Source: Siccibacter colletis (GTDB lineage Bacteria; Pseudomonadota; Gammaproteobacteria; Enterobacterales; Enterobacteriaceae). From it: 64,000 nt of DNA. The stretch covers positions 226,120 through 290,119 of the forward strand of contig NZ_JMSQ01000005.1 in the NCBI RefSeq assembly GCF_000696575.1, written 5' to 3'. Below the pieces are notes generated by a model that worked only from the letters and a program-made list of their open reading frames with translations, had not been told where the DNA came from and made no database searches. Of this stretch, positions 8,570 through 16,787 are shown piece after piece (positions within the stretch are counted from its first letter, which is position 1; every line of letters begins with the position of its first letter). The translations under genes and the position numbers were made by a program.

Positions 8570-10324
8570 TTGACCATTACCCGATTAGACTGGCAGGCGC
8601 TCAAGCCGGACACCGACAGCTTTGCTGAAGTGTTGACCACGCCGACAACGCATGATGATGACGTTGATTTCACCGCTATCCAGCCGCGTTTATGCTATGG
8701 ACTTGAACAGTTCAATCAGCCCCGGGCGTCCTCATCATGGATGCTGGTTAAAGCGCTGGAAGCCTCTGAATACCTTCACCTGGTGGCGCAGTTAGCCGAA
8801 CAGTATGCCTCCCCGAATACGGCGGCTGCTGGCGGACGCTATGTTATTAATGGCCATCAGGTTACCCTTCACACCGCACTATCTCCTGCAGATGATTTCG
8901 CCGCTAAAGGCGACGTGGTGGTTGCTGACTGGATCGAAAGCGAGCAGCTGTTTGGCTGTGTGCGTCAGTTTGGGGCCGAGCTGAGCCTGCAACCAGGCCT
9001 GATCCATCGCGCTAACGGCGGCACACTGGTGCTTTCCCTGCGTGCTGTACTGGCGCAGCCGCTGCTGTGGTTGCGTCTCAAGCAGATGGTGATCCAGCGT
9101 CGTTTCGACTGGCTGCCCATCGATGAAAGTCGCCCGCTGCCGGTCGCGGTCCCTTCCCTCCCGTTGGATCTGAAAGTCATTCTGGTTGGCGACCGCGAAT
9201 CGCTGGCTGATTTCCAGGAAACAGAACCAATGCTCGCCGAGCAGGCCATCTACAGCGAATATGAAGATACGCTGCAGATTGCTGAAGAGAGCGACATGGC
9301 GCTCTGGGCTGGCTGGGTGTGCGCTACCGCGCGGCTGCATCAGCTGCCGTTGCCCGGCGATGATAGCTGGCCGGTGCTGATCCACGAAGCCGTGCGCTAT
9401 ACCGGCGACCAGCAAACGCTACCGCTCTGTCCGCTCTGGCTGACGCGCCAGCTGCGCGATGTCGTTGCATTCAGCGGCAGTGAACCTTTCACCGCCTCGC
9501 ATCTTACAGAGATGCTGACTGCCCGGGCATGGCGCGAAGGCTTCCTTGCCGAGCGCATGCAGGACGAAATCCTGCTCGATCAGATCCTGATTGAAACCGA
9601 AGGCGAACGTGTTGGTCAGATAAACGCCCTGTCGGTGGTGGAATTCCCTGGTCATCCGCGCGCCTTCGGCGAACCCTCGCGCATCAGTTGTGTGGTGCAC
9701 ATCGGCGACGGCGAGTTTAACGATATCGAACGCAAAGCCGAACTGGGCGGCAACATCCACGCCAAAGGCATGATGATCATGCAGGCGTTTCTGATGACCG
9801 AGCTGCAGCTCGACCAGCAGATCCCGTTCTCCGCGTCGTTGACCTTCGAGCAGTCCTACAGCGAAGTGGATGGTGACAGCGCATCAATGGCTGAACTCTG
9901 CGCCCTCATCAGCGCACTGGCGGAAGTTCCGGTTAAACAGAGCGTGGCGATCACCGGTTCGGTGGACCAGTTTGGCCGCGCTCAGCCGGTCGGCGGTCTG
10001 AATGAAAAAATCGAAGGGTTTTTCACCATCTGTGAAGCCCGCGGTCTTACCGGCGAGCAGGGCGTGATTATTCCTGCTGCAAACGTGCGTCATCTCAGCC
10101 TGAGCCAGAGCGTACTCGACGCGGTAAAAGAGGAAAAATTCTCTGTCTGGGCCATAGAAGATGTGCGCGATGCGCTACCTTTACTGACAACCCTGCCGTG
10201 GGATAGCGAAGGGCAAACTACCCTTCTGCAAGCCATTCAGGAGCGAATTAATCAGGCTACGCAGCAGGACGCGCGTGTGCGTCCCTGGCCGTTACGCTGG
10301 CTAAACTGGTTCAACCACAACTGA
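8570..10324 (+). CDS. lonP: Lon-like protease LonP/YcbZ
   Basis: A 584-residue Lon-family protein. The C-terminal Lon proteolytic domain is intact: Ser437 in VDGDSASMAEL and Lys480 in GGLNEKIEGFF are 43 residues apart, the spacing of the Lon catalytic dyad. The N-terminal half corresponds to the AAA part, but I see no proper Walker A motif where one would be expected (RASSSWMLVKALEASEYL), so ATP hydrolysis is doubtful. Translation appears to start at TTG (8570), giving MTITRLDWQAL, which matches the E. coli start; no ATG lies nearby in frame. A TATAAT at 8529-8534 could be its -10 element. The stop overlaps the FadR site of fabA. Confidence 0.9.
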   Translation: MTITRLDWQALKPDTDSFAEVLTTPTTHDDDVDFTAIQPRLCYGLEQFNQPRASSSWMLVKALEASEYLHLVAQLAEQYASPNTAAAGGRYVINGHQVTLHTALSPADDFAAKGDVVVADWIESEQLFGCVRQFGAELSLQPGLIHRANGGTLVLSLRAVLAQPLLWLRLKQMVIQRRFDWLPIDESRPLPVAVPSLPLDLKVILVGDRESLADFQETEPMLAEQAIYSEYEDTLQIAEESDMALWAGWVCATARLHQLPLPGDDSWPVLIHEAVRYTGDQQTLPLCPLWLTRQLRDVVAFSGSEPFTASHLTEMLTARAWREGFLAERMQDEILLDQILIETEGERVGQINALSVVEFPGHPRAFGEPSRISCVVHIGDGEFNDIERKAELGGNIHAKGMMIMQAFLMTELQLDQQIPFSASLTFEQSYSEVDGDSASMAELCALISALAEVPVKQSVAITGSVDQFGRAQPVGGLNEKIEGFFTICEARGLTGEQGVIIPAANVRHLSLSQSVLDAVKEEKFSVWAIEDVRDALPLLTTLPWDSEGQTTLLQAIQERINQATQQDARVRPWPLRWLNWFNHN

Positions 10325-10335
10325 TCGGACTTGTT
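10319..10335. promoter_or_regulatory. FadR activator site for fabA
   Basis: AACTGATCGGACTTGTT closely resembles the E. coli fabA FadR site. It overlaps the last codon and stop of lonP. In E. coli FadR bound here activates unsaturated fatty acid synthesis and is released by acyl-CoA. Confidence 0.8.
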
Positions 10336-10336
10336 C

Positions 10337-10354
10337 AGCGTACACGTGTTAGCT
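10337..10354. promoter_or_regulatory. FabR repressor site for fabA
   Basis: AGCGTACACGTGTTAGCT matches the near-palindromic FabR operator known from E. coli fabA and fabB. It lies one base after the FadR site, so activator and repressor sites are side by side ahead of the start at 10393. Confidence 0.82.
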
Positions 10355-10392
10355 AACCTGCGTCCTTCACTAAAATAAGGCATACTTTAAAC

Positions 10393-10911
10393 ATGGTAGA
10401 TAAACGCGAATCCTATACAAAAGAAGATCTTCTTGCCTCTGGCCGTGGTGAGCTGTTCGGTGCTGAAGGCCCGCAGTTGCCAGCTCCCAGCATGCTGATG
10501 ATGGACCGCGTGGTCAAAATGACCGAAGACGGCGGTAACTTCGATAAAGGCTATGTTGAAGCCGAGCTCGATATCAATCCGGATTTGTGGTTCTTTGGTT
10601 GCCACTTTATTGGCGATCCGGTGATGCCGGGTTGTCTTGGTCTTGACGCCATGTGGCAGCTGGTTGGTTTTTACCTCGGCTGGCTGGGCGGCGAAGGCAA
10701 AGGCCGTGCCCTGGGCGTTGGTGAAGTGAAATTCACCGGTCAGGTTCTGCCGACCGCGAAAAAAGTTACCTACCGTATTCACTTCAAGCGTGTGGTAAAC
10801 CGCCGCCTGATCATGGGCGTTGCCGATGGCGAAGTGCTGGTAGATGGCAACCTGATCTATACCGCTAACGATCTGAAAGTCGGCCTGTTCAAAGATACTT
10901 CAGCGTTCTGA
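10393..10911 (+). CDS. fabA: 3-hydroxydecanoyl-ACP dehydratase/isomerase
   Basis: FabA dehydrates 3-hydroxydecanoyl-ACP and isomerises the trans-2 product to cis-3-decenoyl-ACP, the branch point to unsaturated fatty acids. The 172-residue product has the catalytic His71 in [14 protein letters not shown] and Asp85 in LGLDAMWQ. Length and sequence match the family throughout. It is preceded by tandem FadR and FabR operators and followed by a strong terminator, so it is a single-gene unit. Essential in E. coli. Confidence 0.98.
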   Translation: MVDKRESYTKEDLLASGRGELFGAEGPQLPAPSMLMMDRVVKMTEDGGNFDKGYVEAELDINPDLWFFGCHFIGDPVMPGCLGLDAMWQLVGFYLGWLGGEGKGRALGVGEVKFTGQVLPTAKKVTYRIHFKRVVNRRLIMGVADGEVLVDGNLIYTANDLKVGLFKDTSAF

Positions 10912-10941
10912 TCCCGCGTTAGTGACAGGTCTCATAAAGGC

Positions 10942-10971
10942 GAAACCTCCGCAGTGCGGAGGTTTCTTTTT
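10942..10971 (+). terminator. fabA intrinsic terminator
   Basis: Perfect 11-base stem GAAACCTCCGC (10942-10952) and GCGGAGGTTTC (10956-10966) around AGT, followed by a run of T. It stands between convergent fabA and rmf. Confidence 0.93.
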
Positions 10972-10983
10972 AAAGAGACTGAG

Positions 10984-11151
10984 TCAGGCGATTAAAGCCC
11001 TGTCCTCCATGGCTTCTCGCCAGCCTCCCATCCAGTAAGATCTTTGGTTCAGAGTCTGATACGGACACATCTCTTTTGACCGTCCGGTGATCCCGGCCTG
11101 ATATCCACGATGATGAGCCCGTTCCAGGCGATCTCTTTTTTGTCTCTTCAT
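10984..11151 (-). CDS. rmf: Ribosome modulation factor
   Basis: A 55-residue basic protein, too short for a standard 60-residue cut-off. Translation reads MKRQKRDRLERAHHRGYQAG, then ITGRSKEMCPYQTLNQRSYW and a tail ending DRALIA, almost identical to E. coli RMF. RMF turns 70S ribosomes into inactive 100S dimers in stationary phase. The ATG at 11151 follows GAGG by seven bases. The roughly 200 bases upstream are AT-rich leader or promoter with no element I can name. A 65-codon reading frame at 10970-11167 is a shadow of this gene. Confidence 0.95.
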   Translation of the reverse strand: MKRQKRDRLERAHHRGYQAGITGRSKEMCPYQTLNQRSYWMGGWREAMEDRALIA

Positions 11152-11348
11152 GCCTCGTTTCCCTCATGCGTTAGTCTGGTGGAAAAGAAAACAGTGATTA
11201 CAAAATGCGCAATCACGCTTAAGCAATACGCGGAAAAGAGGTGATGGTCAATGCGCAAAATTCACGCCAATGTCATAAATGTGAAGTATGCACGGGACAA
11301 ATTTTGCTGAAATATGCATGGCACAGGCTAACTGCCGGAGATAAAAAG

Positions 11349-11382
11349 AAAAGCCGCAACCAGAAGGCTGCGGCTTTTTTTC
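11349..11382. terminator. Terminator after pqiABC
   Basis: Stem AAGCCGCA (11351-11358) and TGCGGCTT (11369-11376) with A-rich flank on one side and T-run on the other, so it can act on both strands. For the minus-strand pqi operon it lies just past the pqiC stop and separates that operon from rmf. Confidence 0.85.
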
Positions 11383-11394
11383 TATAGCATTTTT

Positions 11395-11961
11395 TTATGG
11401 CAGACGCGTCAGCTCGCGGGCAATCGACTGCGCTTCCTGTTGCCAGGCGGCAGCCAGCTGTTTCACCATGGCGTCGTAGCCATCTTCCTGCTGAGTCAGC
11501 TCAACGTGGAACGGGCGTTTGGTCAGCGTGCCGCGATGATTAAGCAGCCACTCCCCACTGACGATCACATGCCCGTCGTAGCGCCCGTGGAAGCCGGTGA
11601 CGTTAACGTTCAGCGTATCCTGGGTCGCGCCGAGCGGCTGGGAGGAGACGACCCAGCCCGGCAGGGCGCTACTCAGATTAGCAACCAGCGTATTGCGCAG
11701 CTGCTGATCCAGCGGGCTGGCCCACAGGTTGCTGTTGGCGATAACGTACTGCACGTCGGTGGTCTGATACACCACGCCGTTACCGGCGAGATAGTCCGGC
11801 ACCGAGACCTGCTCAACCCACAGCAGGCGGTTGTCCTGAGCAGTCTGGTTTGCCGCGTAGCTCTGCGTTGCCGACGGCAGCTGGTAGTACGTCTTATCCT
11901 CTTCGCTGCTGCTACAGGCGCTCAGCAGCATAGCGGCCACTACGGGAAGCCATTTCTTCAT
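11395..11961 (-). CDS. pqiC: Lipoprotein PqiC (YmbA)
   Basis: A 188-residue outer-membrane lipoprotein. The N-terminus MKKWLPVVAAMLLSAC carries a lipobox with the modified cysteine at residue 16. In E. coli PqiC forms an outer-membrane-anchored ring that binds PqiB and completes the PqiABC intermembrane bridge for lipids. Its ATG overlaps the pqiB stop as ATGA (11958-11961), so translation is coupled. It is the last gene of the operon and is followed by a hairpin terminator. Confidence 0.94.
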   Translation of the reverse strand: MKKWLPVVAAMLLSACSSSEEDKTYYQLPSATQSYAANQTAQDNRLLWVEQVSVPDYLAGNGVVYQTTDVQYVIANSNLWASPLDQQLRNTLVANLSSALPGWVVSSQPLGATQDTLNVNVTGFHGRYDGHVIVSGEWLLNHRGTLTKRPFHVELTQQEDGYDAMVKQLAAAWQQEAQSIARELTRLP

Positions 11962-13598
11962 TGTTTCGCCCTCTTCGGCTGCGGATCCTTTTTATCCTTC
12001 GCTTCAAACACCAGCGCGTTGCTCTTCTCGTTGAGCGTACGCAGCACCGGCTGCAGTTCGCGCAGCACCTGATCGAGACGCTGCATATCCGCCACCATCT
12101 TGTTATAGGCGGCCGAGCCTGGCTGGAAGCCCTGCATGCTGCGGTTCAGCTCCCGGAGCGTGGACTGCATATCCTGCGGCAGCTGCTGCGCCGACTGGCT
12201 GGCGGTGATCTTGTTCAGATTATCCAGCGTCTGCTGCAGATGACGCATGGTGCGCTGGCTTTCAGACAGCGAATTGGTCGCCTGTTCAATCATCGGATTC
12301 AGCGGCAGGTTGTTGATCTTATCCAGGGTATCCATCAGGCGCTGCTGGATCTGCGCCAGCCCGCTACTTTCGGTCGGGATAACCTTATAGCCGTTGAAGG
12401 TGATGCGCTCATCCTTACTTTTGGCGTTTGGATAGAAGTCGAGATCGACATACAGCGCCCCGGTCACCAGGTTCCCGGTTTTCAGCGACGCGCGCAGACC
12501 CTGCTTAAGCAGATCCTGCAGATGCTTATCGACTTCCGGATTCTCCCCCAGCTGCTGCTTGAGGCGCTCCGGCTCAATGCGGATCAGCACCGGAATACGG
12601 TAGTCGCCGTGCAGCGCCTGGCGCAGGCCCGGCACAAAGAACGGCACCTGTCCTACGGTACCCAGACGGATGCCGCGGAACTCAACCGGCGCACCCGGCT
12701 GCAGGCCGCGAATCGAATCTTTGAAGAACAGCAGATAGTCAATGTGATCGGTATACAGCGACTCCTGAATGCTCTTCTGATCGTCGTAAAGACGGAATTC
12801 GCTCTTCTCTGCCACCGGCTGACCCAGCTCCATGCCGTCCGGCACGTCGAAGCTGACGCCGCCGGAGAACAGCGTGGTCAGCGACCCCATCTCTACGCGC
12901 ATCCCGGCGGCGGTAAGATCCACCGCAATGCCGCTGTCTTTCCAGAAGCGCACGTTGCTGGTCACCAGCCGATCGTTCGGCGCGTTGATAAACAGCTGAT
13001 AGCTCATGGCGCGTTTCTGGGGATCGAAGGTGCTGGTCTCTACCGAACCAACGCGATACCCGCGGAACAGCACCGGATCGCCGGGATTCAGCTGCCCTGC
13101 TTTGGCGCTGTCGAGCACCACGCGGATACCTTTCGCATCCGGCGGTGCCAGCGGCGGCGAATCCAGCAGCTTATACTGTTCCGGCTGGCTGCCCTTGCTG
13201 CCCGGCTGCAGCTCGATATAGGCACCCGACAGCAGCGTGTTCAGCCCGGACACCCCTTCGCGGCCAATCTGCGGTTTTACCACCCAGAACACCGAGTCGC
13301 CGTGCAGCAGTTTTTCCATACCCGCATGCAGCCGCGCTTTAATTTCAACATGATGCAGATCGTCGCTCAGCACCGCGCTCTCTACCACGCCAACATCAAC
13401 GCTCCGGCTCTTGATGGTGGTTTTCCCGCCTTCAATGCCTTCGGCGTTGGTGGTAATGAGCGTGACTTCCGGCCCCTGATTACTGTAGTGATAGAAGAGG
13501 ATCCAGGCACCAATAAGCGCCGTGACGATGGGGAAGATCCATACCGGTGACCAGTTTCTCACCTTCTGCACCTTCGCGTCCCCGCTGTTATTTTCCAT
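11958..13598 (-). CDS. pqiB: MCE-domain intermembrane lipid transport protein PqiB
   Basis: A 546-residue protein with one N-terminal membrane helix (WIFPIVTALIGAWILFYHY, about residues 19-37) and three MCE domains. The MCE starts are visible as GPEVTLITTNAEGIEGGKT, KGIRVVLDSAKAGQLNPGDPVLFRGYRVG and the later LFFKDSIRGLQPGAPVEFRGIRLG. A long helical C-terminal segment forms the needle-like tube in E. coli PqiB. I chose ATG 13598 (MENNSGDAKVQKV), which matches the family start; the frame is open further upstream to 13658 but runs inside pqiA. The start overlaps the pqiA end by 11 bases. Confidence 0.95.
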   Translation of the reverse strand: MENNSGDAKVQKVRNWSPVWIFPIVTALIGAWILFYHYSNQGPEVTLITTNAEGIEGGKTTIKSRSVDVGVVESAVLSDDLHHVEIKARLHAGMEKLLHGDSVFWVVKPQIGREGVSGLNTLLSGAYIELQPGSKGSQPEQYKLLDSPPLAPPDAKGIRVVLDSAKAGQLNPGDPVLFRGYRVGSVETSTFDPQKRAMSYQLFINAPNDRLVTSNVRFWKDSGIAVDLTAAGMRVEMGSLTTLFSGGVSFDVPDGMELGQPVAEKSEFRLYDDQKSIQESLYTDHIDYLLFFKDSIRGLQPGAPVEFRGIRLGTVGQVPFFVPGLRQALHGDYRIPVLIRIEPERLKQQLGENPEVDKHLQDLLKQGLRASLKTGNLVTGALYVDLDFYPNAKSKDERITFNGYKVIPTESSGLAQIQQRLMDTLDKINNLPLNPMIEQATNSLSESQRTMRHLQQTLDNLNKITASQSAQQLPQDMQSTLRELNRSMQGFQPGSAAYNKMVADMQRLDQVLRELQPVLRTLNEKSNALVFEAKDKKDPQPKRAKQ

Positions 13599-14856
13599 GC
13601 TTTGTAGGCTCCTCATGGCCTGGGTCTGCTGCACGATCCCATGACAAACGCGGATCAAATGTCATCGCTGCAAACATTGTCAAAATTACTACCAGTGCAA
13701 ACATCACCGCGCCAATGGCCGGATAGATATTCATCAGTCCGCCGATGCGTACCAGCGCAGAGAGCACGGCAATTACAAATACATCAATCATTGACCAGCG
13801 GCCAACGAACTCCACCACTTCATAAATCAGATGCATACGTTCGCTGTCGCGCTTGCCGTGGCCCCTGGCATCCCAGCATAGCCAGGCGATGGCGATCATT
13901 TTCAGCGTTGGCACCATAATGCTGGCGATAAAAATCACCAGCGCCACCGGATACGAGCCGTCGCTCCACAGCAGCACAACCCCGGCAATAATGGTCGAGG
14001 GCATGTCGTCCCCCAGCAGGCTGGTGATCATGATCGGCAGCATATTGGCCGGGAAGTAGAGCATGATGGAGGTGACCAACAGCGCCATGGTCCACTGAAT
14101 GCTGTTCTTACGTCGCACCCGGCCCTTCACGCCGCAGCGCGGGCAGATTTTTTGTTCCGCGGGCAGAATGGCCGTACAGCAGGCGCAGGAGCGTAGCCCC
14201 TGGCGGATGCCCGGCACGCCAACGCGCAGCGGCCGCTCGACCACCGGCATCGGTTCGATGTCATCCCACAGCCAGCGCCGATCCACGCACTGCATCGCCC
14301 GCAGCTGGGCAAAGCAGAACAGACACCAGGGCACAAAACTGCTGCCTACGCCGATATCGCCGTAGGCCATCAGCTTAACGAAGCTCACCAGCACGCCGGC
14401 GAGAAAAATCTCCGCCATGCCCCAGCTTTTCAGGCTAAACAGTGAACGGGCAAGGAAGTGGCTGACGCTGCGCGGCAGCGAGGCGCGGTTGACCAGCAGC
14501 AGGATTGAGATAAGACAGAAAACCGGCACCCCCTGTACAAACAGCATGAAGAAGGTACCGAGGCTGGCGTAATCCTCAGAGAACATGACGCCGGGGATCT
14601 CCAGCAGCGTCACTTCGCTGACGATACCGCCCACTTTCATATTCACAAAAGGAAACAGGTTCGACAGCAGCAGCATGAACAGCGCCACCAGCGCCCAGGC
14701 GGTAGGACGCTGACGCGGCGCTTCCCAGCGCGTAGTCAGCGTGGTGCCGCAGCGCGGGCAGTTGGCTTTATGCCCGTGCGGCAGCGACGGCAGGGTCACC
14801 ATCATGTCGCATTGTGGGCACAAAATATGCTTTGCGGCGTGGTGGTGTTCACACAT
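13588..14856 (-). CDS. pqiA: PqiA inner membrane protein
   Basis: A 422-residue membrane protein with two similar halves. Each half begins with a cysteine-rich zinc-ribbon-like segment (CPQC...CPRC near residues 13-36; CACC...CPRC near 218-240) followed by four hydrophobic helices. In E. coli PqiA is the inner-membrane partner of PqiB and is induced by superoxide generators such as paraquat. A GGGAGA ribosome site precedes the ATG. It follows uup by 15 bases on the same strand, so it may be partly cotranscribed with uup. I did not identify a SoxS box with confidence. Confidence 0.94.
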   Translation of the reverse strand: MCEHHHAAKHILCPQCDMMVTLPSLPHGHKANCPRCGTTLTTRWEAPRQRPTAWALVALFMLLLSNLFPFVNMKVGGIVSEVTLLEIPGVMFSEDYASLGTFFMLFVQGVPVFCLISILLLVNRASLPRSVSHFLARSLFSLKSWGMAEIFLAGVLVSFVKLMAYGDIGVGSSFVPWCLFCFAQLRAMQCVDRRWLWDDIEPMPVVERPLRVGVPGIRQGLRSCACCTAILPAEQKICPRCGVKGRVRRKNSIQWTMALLVTSIMLYFPANMLPIMITSLLGDDMPSTIIAGVVLLWSDGSYPVALVIFIASIMVPTLKMIAIAWLCWDARGHGKRDSERMHLIYEVVEFVGRWSMIDVFVIAVLSALVRIGGLMNIYPAIGAVMFALVVILTMFAAMTFDPRLSWDRAADPGHEEPTKHGK

Positions 14857-14871
14857 GCCCGTTCTCCCTAA

Positions 14872-16785
14872 TTAGCTACCGTTCTTGAGTGACTCAAGCT
14901 CTTCCCAGCGCGCGAACGCGGCTTCCAGTTCCGCTTCGGTGGCTGCGAGTTTGTCCAGCATGGCCTGAGTGACATCATGCGACTGGCTGAAAAATGACGG
15001 GTCGCTGACCTGCGACTGCAACGTGTCCAGCTCGGCCTCCAGCGTTTCAAGACGCTGCGGCAGCTGGTCCAGTTCGCGCTGCATGTTATAGCTTAGTTTG
15101 TTGCTGCTGCGTTTTACAGTTTGTGGTTTGCTGACCGCGTCATCTTCCGATTTTTTTGCGACAGGCTGGCTCTGGCGATGCGCCTGAGAAGCCGCCTGCT
15201 GACCGCGCGCGTCGTGATAGCCGCCCACGTACTGGCCGATATGCCCTTCGCCTTCGAAAATCCAGCACTCCGTCACGGTATTATCAACGAACTCACGATC
15301 GTGGCTCACCAGCAGGACCGTGCCCTGATAACCGTCGATCAGCTCTTCGAGCAGTTCCAGGGTTTCGACGTCAAGGTCGTTGGTCGGTTCATCGAGGATC
15401 AGCAGGTTGCTGGGCTTGAGGAACAGACGCGCCAGCAGCAGGCGGTTACGCTCACCGCCCGACAGCGCACGCACCGGCGTCATAGCGCGTTTCGGGTGGA
15501 ACAGGAAGTCCTGCAGATAGCCGAGTACGTGACGCGGTTTACCGTTGACCATCACCTCCTGCTTGCCTTCCGCGAGGTTGTCCATCACGGTGCGATCCGG
15601 GTCCAGCTCGGCGCGGTGCTGGTCAAAGTAGGCCACTTCCAGTTTAGTTCCGACGTGCACGCGTCCGCTGTCAGCCTTAAGCTGACCGAGCATCAGTTTC
15701 AGCAGCGTGGTTTTACCGCAGCCGTTCGGGCCAACCAGCGCAATTTTATCGCTGCGCTGCACCTGAGCAGAGAGATCTTTCACCAGCTGTTTGCCGGCCA
15801 TCGCGTAATCGACGTTCTCCATCTCAAACACGATTTTTCCGGAGCGGGAGGCTTCTTCCACCTGCATCTTCGCACTGCCCATCACTTCACGGCGCTCGCC
15901 GCGCTCGCGACGCATCGCCTTCAGCGCGCGCACGCGCCCTTCATTACGGGTGCGACGTGCCTTGATGCCCTGGCGGATCCACACCTCTTCCTGCGCCAGC
16001 TTGCGGTCGAACTCGGCATTCTGCAGCTCTTCAACGCGCAGCGCTTCTTCTTTAGCCAGCAGGTATTTATCGTAGTCGCCCGGATAAGAAACCAGCTTAC
16101 CGCGGTCGAGATCGACGATGCGGGTCGCCATGTTGCGGATAAACGAACGGTCGTGCGAGATAAAGATAATGGTGCCCGGGAAGGTTTTCAGGAAACCCTC
16201 CAGCCAGTCGATGGTTTCGATATCGAGGTGGTTGGTGGGTTCGTCGAGCAGCAGCACCTTCGGGTTGCTCACCAGCGCGCGGCCCAGCGCCGCTTTACGC
16301 AGCCAGCCGCCGGAGAGCGAGGCCAGCGCGGTATCGGCATCGAGACCGAGCTGAAGCAGCACTTCGTTGATACGGCTTTCCAGCTGCCACAGGTTGTGGT
16401 GATCCAGCTGCTCCTGCACTTTCGCCAGCTCGTTGAGATTGCGCTCGCTCGGGTCGGTCATTACCGTGTGGGAGAGTTCGTGGTAACGCTTGAGATAGAC
16501 CGCCTGCTCTTCGATGCCTTCGGCAACGAAATCATAGACGCTGCCCGCCACGTTACGCGGTGGGTCCTGCTGCAGACGCGCCACCACCAGATCCTGCTCG
16601 TACACGATGCGGCCATCGTCCAGACCCTGTTCGCGGTTGATGATTTTCATCAGCGTCGATTTACCGGCGCCGTTGCGCCCTACCAGACAGACGCGTTCGC
16701 TGTTTTCGATGTGCAGTTCAGCGTTATCCAGAAGCGGCGAGTCGCTGAATGAGAGCCAGGCGCCGTGCATACTAATTAAAGACAT
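14872..16785 (-). CDS. uup: ABC-F ATPase Uup
   Basis: A 637-residue soluble ABC-F protein with two ATPase domains and no membrane segments. The first domain has GRNGAGKS (36-43), LSGG (157-160) and LLLDEPTNH (178-186). The second has GPNGCGKT, LSGGE and LILDEPTND. A charged linker lies between them and a C-terminal coiled coil (about 555-637) binds DNA or RNA. In E. coli Uup affects ribosomes and the precise excision of transposons. It lies two bases after rlmKL on the same strand, so the two are cotranscribed. Confidence 0.96.
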   Translation of the reverse strand: MSLISMHGAWLSFSDSPLLDNAELHIENSERVCLVGRNGAGKSTLMKIINREQGLDDGRIVYEQDLVVARLQQDPPRNVAGSVYDFVAEGIEEQAVYLKRYHELSHTVMTDPSERNLNELAKVQEQLDHHNLWQLESRINEVLLQLGLDADTALASLSGGWLRKAALGRALVSNPKVLLLDEPTNHLDIETIDWLEGFLKTFPGTIIFISHDRSFIRNMATRIVDLDRGKLVSYPGDYDKYLLAKEEALRVEELQNAEFDRKLAQEEVWIRQGIKARRTRNEGRVRALKAMRRERGERREVMGSAKMQVEEASRSGKIVFEMENVDYAMAGKQLVKDLSAQVQRSDKIALVGPNGCGKTTLLKLMLGQLKADSGRVHVGTKLEVAYFDQHRAELDPDRTVMDNLAEGKQEVMVNGKPRHVLGYLQDFLFHPKRAMTPVRALSGGERNRLLLARLFLKPSNLLILDEPTNDLDVETLELLEELIDGYQGTVLLVSHDREFVDNTVTECWIFEGEGHIGQYVGGYHDARGQQAASQAHRQSQPVAKKSEDDAVSKPQTVKRSSNKLSYNMQRELDQLPQRLETLEAELDTLQSQVSDPSFFSQSHDVTQAMLDKLAATEAELEAAFARWEELESLKNGS

Positions 16786-16787
16786 TC

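Noticed and set aside
10970..11167. 65-codon frame over rmf on the same strand
   Set aside because: It is out of frame with the clear 55-codon rmf, which has a ribosome site and near-identity to E. coli RMF.
11961..13550. Long antisense frame opposite pqiB (529 codons), with similar ones opposite uup (15121-16752) and pepN (27378-28886)
   Set aside because: Same codon-bias effect; there are no ribosome sites or family matches, and the sense genes are certain.
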